64,000 nucleotides of DNA. Origin: Costus lasius (lineage: Eukaryota > Streptophyta > Magnoliopsida > Zingiberales > Costaceae). The notes below the pieces were generated by a model. The model made no database searches. It had not been told where the DNA came from and saw only the letters and a program-made list of their open reading frames with translations. The stretch covers positions 25,717,439-25,781,438 of the forward strand of contig CM050450.1 of assembly GCA_027563935.2 (NCBI GenBank), in the 5' to 3' direction. The position numbers and the translations under genes were made by a program. Positions 1 to 10,180 of this stretch are shown piece after piece. How positions within the stretch are numbered: the stretch's first letter is position 1; each line of letters starts with the position of its first letter.

Positions 1-366
1 ATTTCGACAAAATCTTCTGTTCGGAAAATCACCAAAATACAGCCGTGTTCTTGATAATACGGTAGCTGCGAAAATACGGTACCGTAAAATGCTTTACGGC
101 ACTACCGTATTTTGGTAGGTTGCTCCGTTTTGCGTGAAATTTGTCATGTATCTTCTTCTTGATGATGGTAACTCTTCCATGTATTTGATTTTGCCTAAAA
201 ACACCCAAAATAGTGCCTTTTTGCCTAAAAATTATGAAAAATCAAAGTACAAGTAGACTTTGCAATATTTGATGAATTCAACATAAAAACAAGCAAAAGA
301 TCTTCAATTTAGCATGAAAAGATACCTAGAATGATACAAAATATACTATATATTTTGGTGTCATCA
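1..366 (-). mobile_element. E0: 5'-terminal (U3) part of an LTR of a minus-strand Athila-type element, running off the left edge
   Basis: Read on the minus strand the segment begins TGATGACACC, the same LTR start as in E2, E6 and E7, and continues with the same U3 sequence, including ACGGTACCGT-type palindromes at about 40-120. It stops abruptly at 366, where sequence from inside the E1 LTR (starting GACCTCGAG) takes over. The intact 3' LTR of E1 reads continuously through this point (around 18105), so E0 inserted into the E1 5' LTR. Only the U3 end is in the window. The predicted 5-bp target duplication is GACCT (367-371), with its partner off the left side. Confidence 0.85.
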
Positions 367-795
367 GACCTCGAGACGAGAGTGCTTGGTCTTCGCTCGA
401 GGATTTCGTAGTCTGCCATATAACTCATTGGGTTCGTCTTAGAATGATCCACCACAAGAGTAGGAGGTCAGTCTAAGATGAACACCGGGGTGTACACTCG
501 AGAGAGGGCACTAGGGCTAGACTCCTTGTGCAAAACCAATAAACCAAATAATTAATATCTTTCTTGTGCGATTAAGATTATCATTGTGGTGGAAATCGTA
601 GCCCTAATATCTCTCTCATATTTTATCTCTATCATCATAGTCGTGATTGCTTGTTTACGATTTCTATTTTCAAAACCACATCTCGATTCGCCTAGCTATT
701 AGGACTCAGATTTTCTGGTACTCAACTTTGTTCCCTGTGGGATTCGACATCTTTTATATTACCTTGACATAACTGTGCACTTGCGGGACGTGTCA
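367..795 (+). repeat. E1 5' LTR remnant (R/U5 portion)
   Basis: Colinear with 18103-18531, the end of the E1 3' LTR, including the terminal GCGGGACGTGTCA. The U3 part was separated by the E0 insertion. Relative to the 3' copy it lacks 9 bases near 512 and has about 14 extra bases near 630. It contains degenerate GAGA-loop hairpin units (CACGAGAGTG type) near 377-500. Confidence 0.88.
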
Positions 796-801
796 AGTTT
801 T

Positions 802-819
802 TGGCGCCGTTGCCGGGGA
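802..819 (+). other. E1 primer-binding site (tRNA-Asp type)
   Basis: TGGCGCCGTTGCCGGGGA lies six bases after the LTR end. It is complementary to the 3' end of plant tRNA-Asp, the primer typical of Athila/Tat elements. The identical sequence occurs at the same place in E2. Confidence 0.9.
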
Positions 820-940
820 ACAACAGTTGATATTAGTATATTTATGAGAATTGGTAGACTAGGTTTTAGGTTAGTTTTTCTTTACTGCACTATTATTTTT
901 TTTTCTCTTTCTTTACTTGTTGTCTTAGAACTTTATAATT

Positions 941-2255
941 TTGACTGACCATTTTATGCAAAGAATTTCTAGGGCAAGTACATTCTTTGACATTGATCCA
1001 GAGATCGAGTGCACCTTCAGGACAAGAAGGAAGCAAAATCAAATTTTCAAGAAAGAAGTCATGAACCATCCAGAAGGAGAAAATCAGATGGAGCACATTC
1101 AGCTTGATGTGAACAATGACCGGGTACCACAACCAATGGGGAACAACTATAATAATAGGACATTGAAAGATTACTCTGCTCCCTACACTTATGGTTTTGA
1201 ATCAGGAATTGCTAGGCCCGCTGTTGAGGCCAATAACTTTGAAATAAACCTGCTCTTCTTTCTATGGTGCAACAAAACCAATTTGGTGGTTCTCCTCTTG
1301 AGGACCCCAACATGCACCTCTCTATTTTTCTAGAATATTGCGATATGTTGAAAATTAACGGTGTGTCTGCTGATGTTATCAGGTTACAACTGTTTCCCTT
1401 CTCTTTGAGGGACAAGGCGAGAGCTTAGCTGCACACACTACCTGCTGCTTCGATAAGAACATGGGCAGAGCTTTCTCAAGCCTTTCTCTCCAAGTACTTC
1501 CCTCCATCAAAGACAATTCAATTCCAGAATCAGATAACGAGTTTCATGCAAAAGGATGGAGAATCCCTATACGAAGCTTGGGGGAGGTTTAAAGAGCTCC
1601 AAAGGATGTGTCCACACCACGAAGTTGAAACTTGGGTTTTGATCCAAACGTTCTACAGCGATTTGGATTACAACACAAGACTAACAGTGGATGCTGTAGC
1701 AGGAGGCGCTCTGATGAATAGAAGAGTTGAAGATGCAATGAACCTTCTCGAGGACATGGTGATTAACCATCACCAATAGACATCTAAGAGAAGTATTTCT
1801 ACCAAGAAGTCGGGTAAGTATGACCTTGACTCTTTGACTGCACTTACGGCTAAGGTGGATAATCTGACTAGAAAGCTTGACTCTTGGTCTGTTAATTCAA
1901 TGGATACTAACTCTATTTCTTGTGAAGTCTGTGGAGTTGTAGGTCATGCAGGGGCAGATTGTCAGGTAGGAGATGGGCAGATGGGTGCGATCAACTTTGA
2001 GCAATTGAATGCTGTTGGAAATTTTAACCCGAACAACAATCCATACTCCAGCACATTCAATCCAGGGTGGCGCAACCACCCAAATTTCTCTTACCGGACA
2101 ACTCAGCCGATTCAGGACAAATTCCACCATAGCAAACCCAGCCCCCACAAGGAAATTTTAGGCAACCTCAACAGAATAATTTCATACCGTCAGGATTCCA
2201 AGCTAGAAACTACAATGCGCCACAACCACAGCAAAAGCCGAACAATGATTCAAAT
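941..2255 (+). pseudogene. gag: E1 gag (capsid/nucleocapsid), broken
   Basis: This encodes the structural Gag of an Athila element, which packages element RNA. Visible parts: an N-terminal segment with the family motif IARPAVEANNFEI (about 1208-1246); the capsid retrotransposon-gag domain, including SKYFPPSKT near 1490 and QKDGESLYEAWGRFKELQR (1549-1605); a CCHC zinc knuckle C-E-V-C-x4-H-x4-C (about 1924-1965); and the Athila motif PGWRNHPNFSY near 2062-2094. Reading breaks: a one-base deletion near 1248, a Trp-to-TAG stop at 1426-1428, a second Trp-to-TAG stop at 1777-1779, and a frameshift near 2110 after which the frame passes into pol. ATG 941 is the first in-frame start after the primer site. 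Not functional as it stands. Confidence 0.85.
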
Positions 2256-5200
2256 TTGAGCAAGCAACTTGAAGGGCTGACAGACGTGATGAAGATGATG
2301 ATGATGAGGATGGACTCCCTGGAAACACACAATAAAATGCTAGAGAGCCAGCTAGCACAGCAAGCTAGCTCGTCTTCGAGAGCACCAGGGAAGCTACCAT
2401 CCCAGCCTGAGGTAAACCCGAGGGAGCATTGCAATGCAATCTCCACTCGGAGCGGCAAGCAACCTGAAGATCCAAAGATGCCGACTGATGACAGGATAGA
2501 TGAAGTGATACCGGAACCTGTGGAACAACATTCATATGAAACACCAGTGGCACCTGAACCAGTTGAAGAGGAGCGGCCCTATGTGGGACTGCCCGCATAT
2601 AAACCACCGATTCCTTTTCCGCAGAGGCTTGTCAAGGCTAAATTGGACAAGCAGTTTGGTAAATTTTTAGAGGTTTTAAAGAAACTTTACATTAACATCC
2701 CTTTCGTTGTTGCTCTTTCGCAGATGCCGACATATGCAAAATTCCTGAAAGACATCTTATCAAATAAGAGGAAGCTGGAAGATCAAGGGACTGTTGCACT
2801 TACTGAGGAGTGCAGCGCCATCATTCAGAACAAGCTCTCTCATAAACTTAAAGACCTAGGTAGTTTCTCCATACCTTGCCAGATTGGGGAGATGTCCTTT
2901 CAGAGAGCTTTGTGCAATCTAGGAGCAAGCGTTAGCCTCATGCCATTATCACTTTATAAAAAGCTAGACCTAGGGGATTTGCAACCAACTAGTATTTCTA
3001 TACAGCTTGTAGACAGATCTGTGCGTCACCCAGTTGGTATTTTAGAGGACGTACTTGTTAAAGTAGGAGATTACTTTATTCCTACTGATTTTATTGTTCT
3101 GGAGATTGATGAGGATGACAGGCACCCTGTCATTCTAGGGAGACCTTTTCTTGCTACTGCAGGCGCTGTCATGGATGTCAAGCATGCGAAACTATCTTTG
3201 AACATCTGTGGCAACGTTATTCAATTTGATTTGACTGACACCTTGAAAAAACCTTCTCTTGTAGGCACGTGCTGCAGTATTGACATTGTGGAAAAAGTTG
3301 TACAAGATGTTGAGCCGCCTAGGAGAGAAGTGGACCCGCTGGAACTTGCTCTGACGAATTCTATTAACAAGGATGATAAAGGAGAGGCTGAGGTTCTTGC
3401 TACACTGCTGGAAACTGATGCAAGCGAAGATAACAAGAAAGAAGAAATTCAGGAGACTCAGGAACAGAAGAAAATTGAACTCAAGAACTTGCCCAGCACT
3501 TTGAGATATGAGTTCTTGGGAGACGATTCTACATGCCCCATGATTGTTAGTGCGGCGTTGGACAAGGAGCAAACCGAATTACTGCTTAATGAACTTCGCC
3601 TCCATAAGAAGGGAATAGGTTACTCATTAGATGACATAAAAGAGATTAACCCCTCTGTTTGCATGCACAGGATCCTATTGGAAGACAATAGTAAACCTTT
3701 TCTAGAGTTTCAGCAGCGACTAAACCCGCATCTAAAGGATGTAGTGAAGAAAGAAGTGCTCAAACTACTAGACGCCGGAGTTATATATCCAATTTCAGAC
3801 AGCTCTTGGTTAAGTCCAGTACATGTTGTACCAAAGAAAGGCGGCGTCACAGTGATAAAGACCGAGGCAGACGAGCTAATACCTACGCGAATGGTCACGG
3901 GATACATAAAGTTGAATTCGGCTACGCGAAAGGATCATTTCCCTCTTCCATTTATAGATCAGATGTTAGATAGATTAGCGCATAACTCTTATTTTTGCTT
4001 TTTTGATGGCTTTTTAGGTTTCTTCCAGATCCCTATCCACCAAGATGACCAGGAGAAAACAACTTTCACATGTCCCTACGGCACATATGCATACAGAAGG
4101 ATGCCCTTTGGCCTCTGCAACGCCCCCGTGACCTTTCAGCGAGCAATATGGCCATATTTTCTAATTTTAACGAAGATTTCATGGATATATTTATGGACGA
4201 TTTTTCTGTGTATGGTTCTTCATTTCATCATTGTTTGTCTAATTTATCTAAGGTTTTGTAGAGGTGCGAAGAGGTGAACCTAGTCTTGAACTGGGAGAAG
4301 TGCCACTTCATGGTCAAGGAAGGCATTGTCCTTGGGCACCTAGTATCTGAACGAGGGATAGAGGTGGACAGAGCGAAGATTGAAGTCATCGAACGTCTCA
4401 AGCCACCTACATCAGTAAAGGGGATCAGGAGCTTTCTTGGACATACTGGCTTTTCTAGAAGATTTATTAAAGATTTTTCTAAGATAGCTCGACCCTTAAC
4501 TAATTTACTCGCTAAAGATGCTATGTTTTGCTTTGACAGGGATTGCGAGGAGGCCTTCTCAAAACTATAGGAAGCATTAATCTCAGCTCCAATAATTCAA
4601 CCCCCGGATTGGTCGCTACCTTTTGAGTTGATGTGTGATGCTAGCGACCAAGCTATTGGGGCAGTCTTGGGTCAGAGGAAGGATAAGAAGCTTCACACCA
4701 TCTATTATGTCAGTCGTACACTTGACGACGCTCAGATAAATTATGCGACTACGGAGAAAGAGCTGCTAGCGATTATCTTTGCTTTCGATAAGTTTCATTC
4801 CTATCTAGTTAATTCAAAAGTAATCGTGTTTACTGATCATGCAGCTATAAAATACCTGATCAACAAGAAGGACGCGAAGCCAAGGCTCATTCGATGGGTC
4901 CTCCTCTTGCAAGAATTCGATATAGAGATCAGAGAAAAGAAAGGGAGTGAAAATCTAGTCGCTCATCATCTTTCCAGACTTGACAGCAGTGCAGACAAAG
5001 AAATTGATGCAGAACTAGAGATTAATGATACATTCCCTGAAGAACACCTTTATGCCTTATTAGATCAACAAGTCCCATGGTATGCAGATTTTGTTAATTA
5101 CATTGTGTCTAACATTTTTCCTCCTGATCTCACTTTTCAGAGGAAGAAGCGGTTTCTACATGATGTGAAGTTTTATTATTGGGACGAGCCATATCTATAT

Positions 5201-6373
5201 CGGAGATGTGTGGATGGATTGTACAGACGATGCGTGCCAGAGGAGGAGATACAAGATGTGTTGAGCCATTGCCATACTTCACCTTACGGAGGACACTCGG
5301 GGGCCTCTAAAACAGCTTTTAAAGTTTTACAGTCTGGTTTGTATTGACCTTCCATATTCCATAATGCTAAACAATTTGTCTCCACTTGTGACAGTTGCCA
5401 ATGGACTGGAAACTTATCAAAAAGAGATGAGCTTCCACTCAACAACATCATGGAAGTGGAAATTTTTGATGTATGGGGTATAGACTTCATGGGCCCCTTC
5501 CCCTCTTCTTGTGGAAAACGGTACATTCTAGTCGCCGTCGACTACGTGTCGAAGTGGGTGGAGGCATCCGCTGAAGCTACAAATGATTCTAGAGTCATTA
5601 TGAGGTTTATGAAGCGGATTATTTTCCCCCGATTTGGAGTTCCACGTGCGTTAATTAGCGACGGCGGCTCCCACTTCATTGAGCAGAAATTTGGGGCACT
5701 ACTGAAAAAGTACGGTGTGAAGCACAGAATTGCTACACCCTATCACCCTCAGACTAGTGGTCAGGTAAAAGTCTCTAATCGAGAAATCAAACAAATTTTG
5801 GAGAAGACTGTATCGCGATCACGAAAGAATTGGGCAATGAAATTACCGGATGCCTTATGGGCTTATAGGACCGCATTCAAAACACCCCTCGGTATGTCTC
5901 CTCTCCAACTTATTTATGGAAAATCATGCCATTTACCCGTTGAGCTTGAGCACAGGGCGTATTGGGCTATCAAGCAAATCAACTTGGATTTCAAGAACGC
6001 CGGTGAAAGGAGAAAGCTACAACTTGATGAGTTGGACGAGATGCGCCTTTTTGCCTACGAAAATGCCAAAAGCTACAAAGCACGCACCAAGTTTTGGCAT
6101 GACAAGTGCATTGCAAAGAAGGAATTTCATGAGGGAGACAAAGTACTTTTATTTAATTCAAGACTTCGGCTATTCCCAGGAAAGCTTCACACGAGATTGT
6201 CCGGTCCTTTTACCGTTCAGAAAGTTCAACCTTATGGTGCCATCACAATTTGGACAGAACGAATTGGAAGTTTCACAGTTAACGGGCACCGTCTCAAGCA
6301 CTACTTTGAAGATGAGAAGGTCGAAAGAGAGGAAGTTCTAGCTCTTTCAGACCCCCCGGACTTGCAACTTTAA
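2256..6373 (+). pseudogene. pol: E1 pol: protease, reverse transcriptase, RNase H, integrase, broken
   Basis: The first open segment (2256-4277) carries the gag C-terminal coiled-coil with HNKMLESQLAQQA, EHCNAISTRSGK, then an aspartic protease region. The expected catalytic D-L-G-A-S reads N-L-G-A-S (about 2914), so the catalytic Asp is lost. RT follows, with YRRMPFGLCNAP near 4090 and F-M-D-D near 4191. The WRMCIDYRKLN block seen in E6 is shortened here to RMVTGYIKLN. A one-base deletion near 4141 shifts frame; stops follow at 4259 (Gln to TAG), 4568 (Gln to TAG) and 5345 (Trp to TGA). RNase H spans about 4628-4990 ([26 protein letters not shown]). Integrase spans about 5250-6373: H-H-C-C finger, Asp in GIDFMGPFP, Asp in ISDGGSHF, Glu in SNREIKQIL, and a basic C-terminus. 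There is no chromodomain. Confidence 0.88.
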
Positions 6374-6412
6374 AAACTCTTATGGTCGAGCTACCGACCT
6401 AAACCTAGCGCT

Positions 6413-6430
6413 CTTGGGAGGCAACCCAAG
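6413..6430 (+). other. Conserved post-pol hairpin, E1 copy
   Basis: CTTGGGAGGCAACCCAAG starts about 40 bases after the pol stop. CTTGGG and CCCAAG form a perfect 6-bp stem around AGGCAA. The same 18 bases occur at the matching point of E2, E6 and E7. Confidence 0.75.
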
Positions 6431-6634
6431 TTTTTGATTGATTTTAGTTTTTATGCATAACTTTTCATTGTCATTAGTTTGTGTTTTAGAACGCTGTTTT
6501 GTTTTTTATTTAATTTTAGTTTTCTAGAGGGGATCACTACTAATTTAATGCCTCTTTATGTTGTAGGAGGAAGTTGGAGCGCATGGGAATTTTTCCAGAT
6601 TTTTTCAGAATTTTCTGAGTTAATCAGTGCAAAT

Positions 6635-7010
6635 CACGGCCTGGTGAACCCCATGGGGTTCACCCGTGAAGTGCACTATACAGGTGCTTCCAATTCTGTG
6701 ACCAGAACATTTCACGGCCTGGTGACCACCAGTATTTCTTTCTGCACAAAACCGATCAGAGGACTTCACGGGCAGGTGAACCCCATGAGGTTCACCAGTA
6801 TTCTATCTGCGCAAGAACCATCCAGTGAGCTTCACATGTAGGTGAACCCCACGGGGTTCACCATCTTTCCGAACTCCAGAAAATATCCAGTAAGCTTCAC
6901 GGGTCGGTGAACCCTAGCAGGTTCACTCGTGCTTCTGTTGCATCAGCACCCGACCCAGTATACTTCATGGGCTAGTGAACCCGGGTGGGTTCACTGGAAT
7001 TTCAACCTAC
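6635..7010 (+). repeat. E1 spacer palindrome array (GGTGAACCCC / GGGGTTCACC units)
   Basis: Six units about 55-70 bases apart, each with a TTCACGG-like lead followed by a near-perfect palindrome of GGTGAACCCC and its complement GGGGTTCACC. The first unit (6643-6664) is a perfect 22-base palindrome. The same theme recurs only in the U3 of this element's own LTR (10441-10690). It lies between pol and ORF3. Confidence 0.85.
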
Positions 7011-7449
7011 GTTCACTCGAAGCTAGGGCACCACACGCGACTCTTCTGCCACCGCCTCCTGTGCTGACAAAATCCGCCCGATCGCGCCGCCTTCTCACCT
7101 CCTTTACACACGAAGGCGACTTCCCCCACATCGATCCACGTTTCCCCTAAGATCTGGACAGGTTTCATCTCTTCCCGCCAAGATCTCATCCTGGATTTTT
7201 TGTACCGCCAGTTTTTGGAGCTTCTTCCGCGCGATCGCGCCGTCCACCTATCTTTTGAACACACGAAGGAGATCTTCAAAAGTCCGATCAAGGTTTCCCT
7301 TTCCTCCGCACAAGATTCTTTTCCGATCGGTTCCAGATTCTCGCCTCACCTGATCTCAAGAGTTTTTCCGGCGATCTGCCGCCGCCTTCCTCCTTGCAAC
7401 ACCGGCCAATTTTTCTCAACGCCAATAATTTCCTGATCTCGCCACCACC
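7011..7449 (+). other. Pyrimidine-rich leader before ORF3
   Basis: About 440 bases of CT-rich sequence between the palindrome array and the ORF3 ATG. It looks like a 5' untranslated leader; short open frames here have no family motifs. The ORF3 start context is CCACCACCATGCC, favourable for plant initiation. Confidence 0.4.
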
Positions 7450-8907
7450 ATGCCTCCACGAACCAAGGTCATGGTTGCCAAGAAGACCACGTGGCTGACA
7501 CCAGCGTTCTCAGATTCGTCCGCCACCGACGATGAGGAGTACGAGCCGACGCCTACACCTCCATCTCACCGGCCATCTTCAGCCCCGCCAGGATCTTCAT
7601 CTCGTCATGGGCGCACATCCGCCAGTCGATCACAGCCATACACCTCTCCCCCGAACGAGTTCGGGATCATCTTTTGCGACGCTGGCCAGGAACAACGCTA
7701 TCAGATATTGCGTCAGCGCCGAGTTCTCAACACGAGGTATCTTGATAGAGGTACACTGCCGATGCTTGGGATGCTAGGGGATGTCGACATGATGTACGCC
7801 GCAGTGGGTCTGGAGCAGTTTCAGCGTCTATTTTCTCCCACTTATGTTGGCGTGACGTTGGAGTTCTTGAGTTCTTTGGAAGTAAAAGCAGATCCTATTC
7901 TCGAGGATGATCCAGGGCATTTAGCATTTCGTTTGGGTAATATCGAACACACCCTCACTCTTTCACAGTTGCGTAGTATATATGGTTTTCCGGAGCCATG
8001 TGTTCGCAGAGTCCCCACTGAGTTCAATGAGCAGGGTTTCTAGGGCGCAATTACCAACAAGCACATCTACTCTGCTCGTGTGGCCCGTGCATCTAGCTTA
8101 TGCAACCCAGCGATCAAGTATGTCCACCGCGTGTTGGCCCACACCCTATTTGGCCGCAGTGAGAGTGATGGTATGGTTCGGCAAACCGAGCTATTTTATC
8201 TTTGGTGTATGCTTCACAGTTTCAGAGTGGACTCTGGGTACTATCTGGCAAAGCAATTCAGCTGCATCGCCCGTTCTTTGAAGGGGGCGATAGTGATTGG
8301 CATATTGATCACACCTTTGGCAGTTTCTCTGGGCATCATCCCCTATGGCACAGTGGAAGCTACTAGTAGCAACAGGCTCGACATTGAGTCTTGTGTTGCC
8401 ATGAAGCTGATCATTCACAAGGGTGATTCATATTGCATGACATTTAAAGGGAGCCCATTCTGCCTACCCTTGCCGAACCCAGAGCGCACATCAGTCAGAG
8501 TCCGTGGAAACTGGCGTATCCAGCCAGTTGAGGACGCACAGCCCGATCCAATCGACACTGCACCACCAGCACCAGGCGCCTTTTCTTTTGGTGGCACCTC
8601 TTCTCACGATTCTATGATGTCTGTATTGCAGGAAATTAAAGAAGAGCAACTACATCAACGGGAGATGATTGATCACCTGGACACCACCGTTACCCACATC
8701 CAGCAGAACCAATCTTCGCATTGGGAGTCCATGCAAGCATACATGCAAAGACAACACAAAATGATAGGATCGGTGTGGGAAAAGCTCTCTGCGATGGACG
8801 AGTGCCTCTCCTTCATCAATGAGGAAAACATGGCTCGCATGGACATCTCTTCCGACGAGGAGGCTGAGCCCGACTATAGCGCACGAGGGAAGAGCAAGAG
8901 CTCCTGA
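7450..8907 (+). pseudogene. E1 ORF3: Athila ORF1-family protein (env-position ORF), one in-frame stop
   Basis: The frame is open from ATG 7450 to TAG at 8041-8043 and continues in the same frame to TGA 8905, about 485 codons. The N-terminus is basic, then Ser/Pro-rich and acidic. The middle (about residues 75-200) contains FRLGNIEHTLTLSQLRSIYGF. After the stop come HRVLAHTLFGR, DGMVRQTELFYLW and GAIVIGILITPLA, then a charged, probably coiled-coil C-terminus. The order and motifs match the ORF3 of E7, and I judge it to be the plant ATHILA ORF-1 family. No signal peptide or membrane segment is visible, so an envelope role is not supported; function is unknown. The stop replaces a likely Trp, and E7 has TAG at the same codon. 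Confidence 0.75.
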
Positions 8908-9687
8908 GCATCTGGCTCTTGCTCGCGCAAGAGGAGGTAGCCCCCCCCCCCCCCCCCATCAGCATCGGCGTCATCATCCACTCCTCTCACATCATGGTAT
9001 TGCATAGAGGACTATGCAAACTTTTAGAGTATGTGAGCTTTCTATTTTCTTGCTGCATGTGGCTATTTGACTGTGATCACTTGACTTTGCTATGTTTGGA
9101 TGGATACTTCTATTTTGTGATTGATATTCTGGCATTGTATCTTATATGCCATTTTATTCGTGGGCCTGGTCCACTTCTTCAGGCCCCACTCTGTGACAGA
9201 CTTGTATGACATTATTTTTCTTGCTTGTGTCCGCACTTTGTTATGGTTATTATGCTTTTCATTCATGCTGTGTAAATTTTTCCATGAGTTTGAGTTTGCA
9301 TGTGTATGAGTCTTGTCCTATGATGGCTATTTCAAAATTTTGAGTATTTTGAGTTGAATGCATAATTGGGTAGGAATGATCAAAGAATTAAGTCTGGAGT
9401 AATACCTCCTTGTTAGAGATACTTTTTGATCATGTCCATTTATTCTATGACTTTGAAATTTTGTGATTTGGATTGATTTGAGTTGTTCATTAATGGGTCA
9501 AACATTTCTATGATTGTTTAATCAACTCAAGCTTGCAACTTACATGAGAATCATATTGAGATACACATTCACTTAGTTATTCTTTGAATTCCTTTCTATT
9601 ATTGGGGAGACACTACATGCATTCAAAAAGGATGTGTTATCAATTGCTGATATATAAAATATATATATATATATATCACCCTTTAGA
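8908..9687 (+). other. E1 3' untranslated region, proximal part
   Basis: No gene seen. Holds a run of 17 C at 8941-8957 and an AT dinucleotide tract at about 9657-9676. Open frames here lack family motifs. Confidence 0.6.
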
Positions 9688-9838
9688 TTCCTCTACTTGG
9701 CACTGCGCAAAATTGGTAGTGGTACCGAAGGACATGAGTTGAAATCTAAGGGATGTGAAGTTGAAATCAATAAAGAGACTCCTCTACTTGGCATTGCGAA
9801 AAATTGGCAATGGTACCTAAGGTTATGAGTCGAAGTCT
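9688..9838 (+). other. E1 paired 3' UTR stem-loops
   Basis: Two direct repeats (about 9688-9750 and 9778-9838), each CTACTTGG, stem, 9-base loop, stem, GTACC(G/T)AAG. Copy 1: CACTGC / loop GCAAAATTG / GTAGTG (one G-T wobble). Copy 2: CATTGC / loop GAAAAATTG / GCAATG (perfect). An outer CTTGG with CC-n-AAG can extend the stem. The same pair sits 340-570 bases before the 3' LTR in E2, E6 and E7. Confidence 0.75.
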
Positions 9839-10140
9839 ATTACAATAATCAGTGTATCATACACTGATGGAACATTTGAGTTAACCCCAACGATTTGAAT
9901 AGACAGGATTGGAATTGCATGAGTGTTATGTATAGGCTTGATTGAATCCTATGTTTGTCGCTTACTAGGTTGTTTGGCATCAAGAAATTGTGGGATTAAA
10001 CTGTTGAACACTTTGAAACAACCATTTACTTGATTTCCCCTGATTAGATTTTGGAATGTTATTAAATAATTCTCTAACTTGGATGTATGCCTCAACCCAA
10101 AAGATTACTCTTACTCCTATCATGTGTTTCACCTTATTTT

Positions 10141-10180
10141 ATTACTTGAGGACAAGCAAAGATTTAAGTCTGGAGTATTT
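10141..10180 (+). other. E1 conserved pre-LTR motif (polypurine-tract position)
   Basis: TTGAGGACAAGCAAAGATTT followed by AAGTCTGGAGTATTT directly precedes the 3' LTR. Equivalent motifs precede the 3' LTRs of E2, E3, E6 and E7. No classic purine run abuts the LTR. Confidence 0.55.

Noticed and set aside
802..819. tRNA-Asp-like sequence as a tRNA gene
   Set aside because: Only the complement of the tRNA 3' end is present, exactly where a primer site belongs.
6635..7010. Regularly spaced repeats that could suggest a CRISPR array
   Set aside because: Plant nuclear context, palindromic units inside a retrotransposon, no cas genes, and the same theme in its LTR.
8919..9309. Hydrophobic small open frames after E1 ORF3
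   Set aside because: Composition artefact in the 3' UTR; no counterpart in E7 and no family motif.
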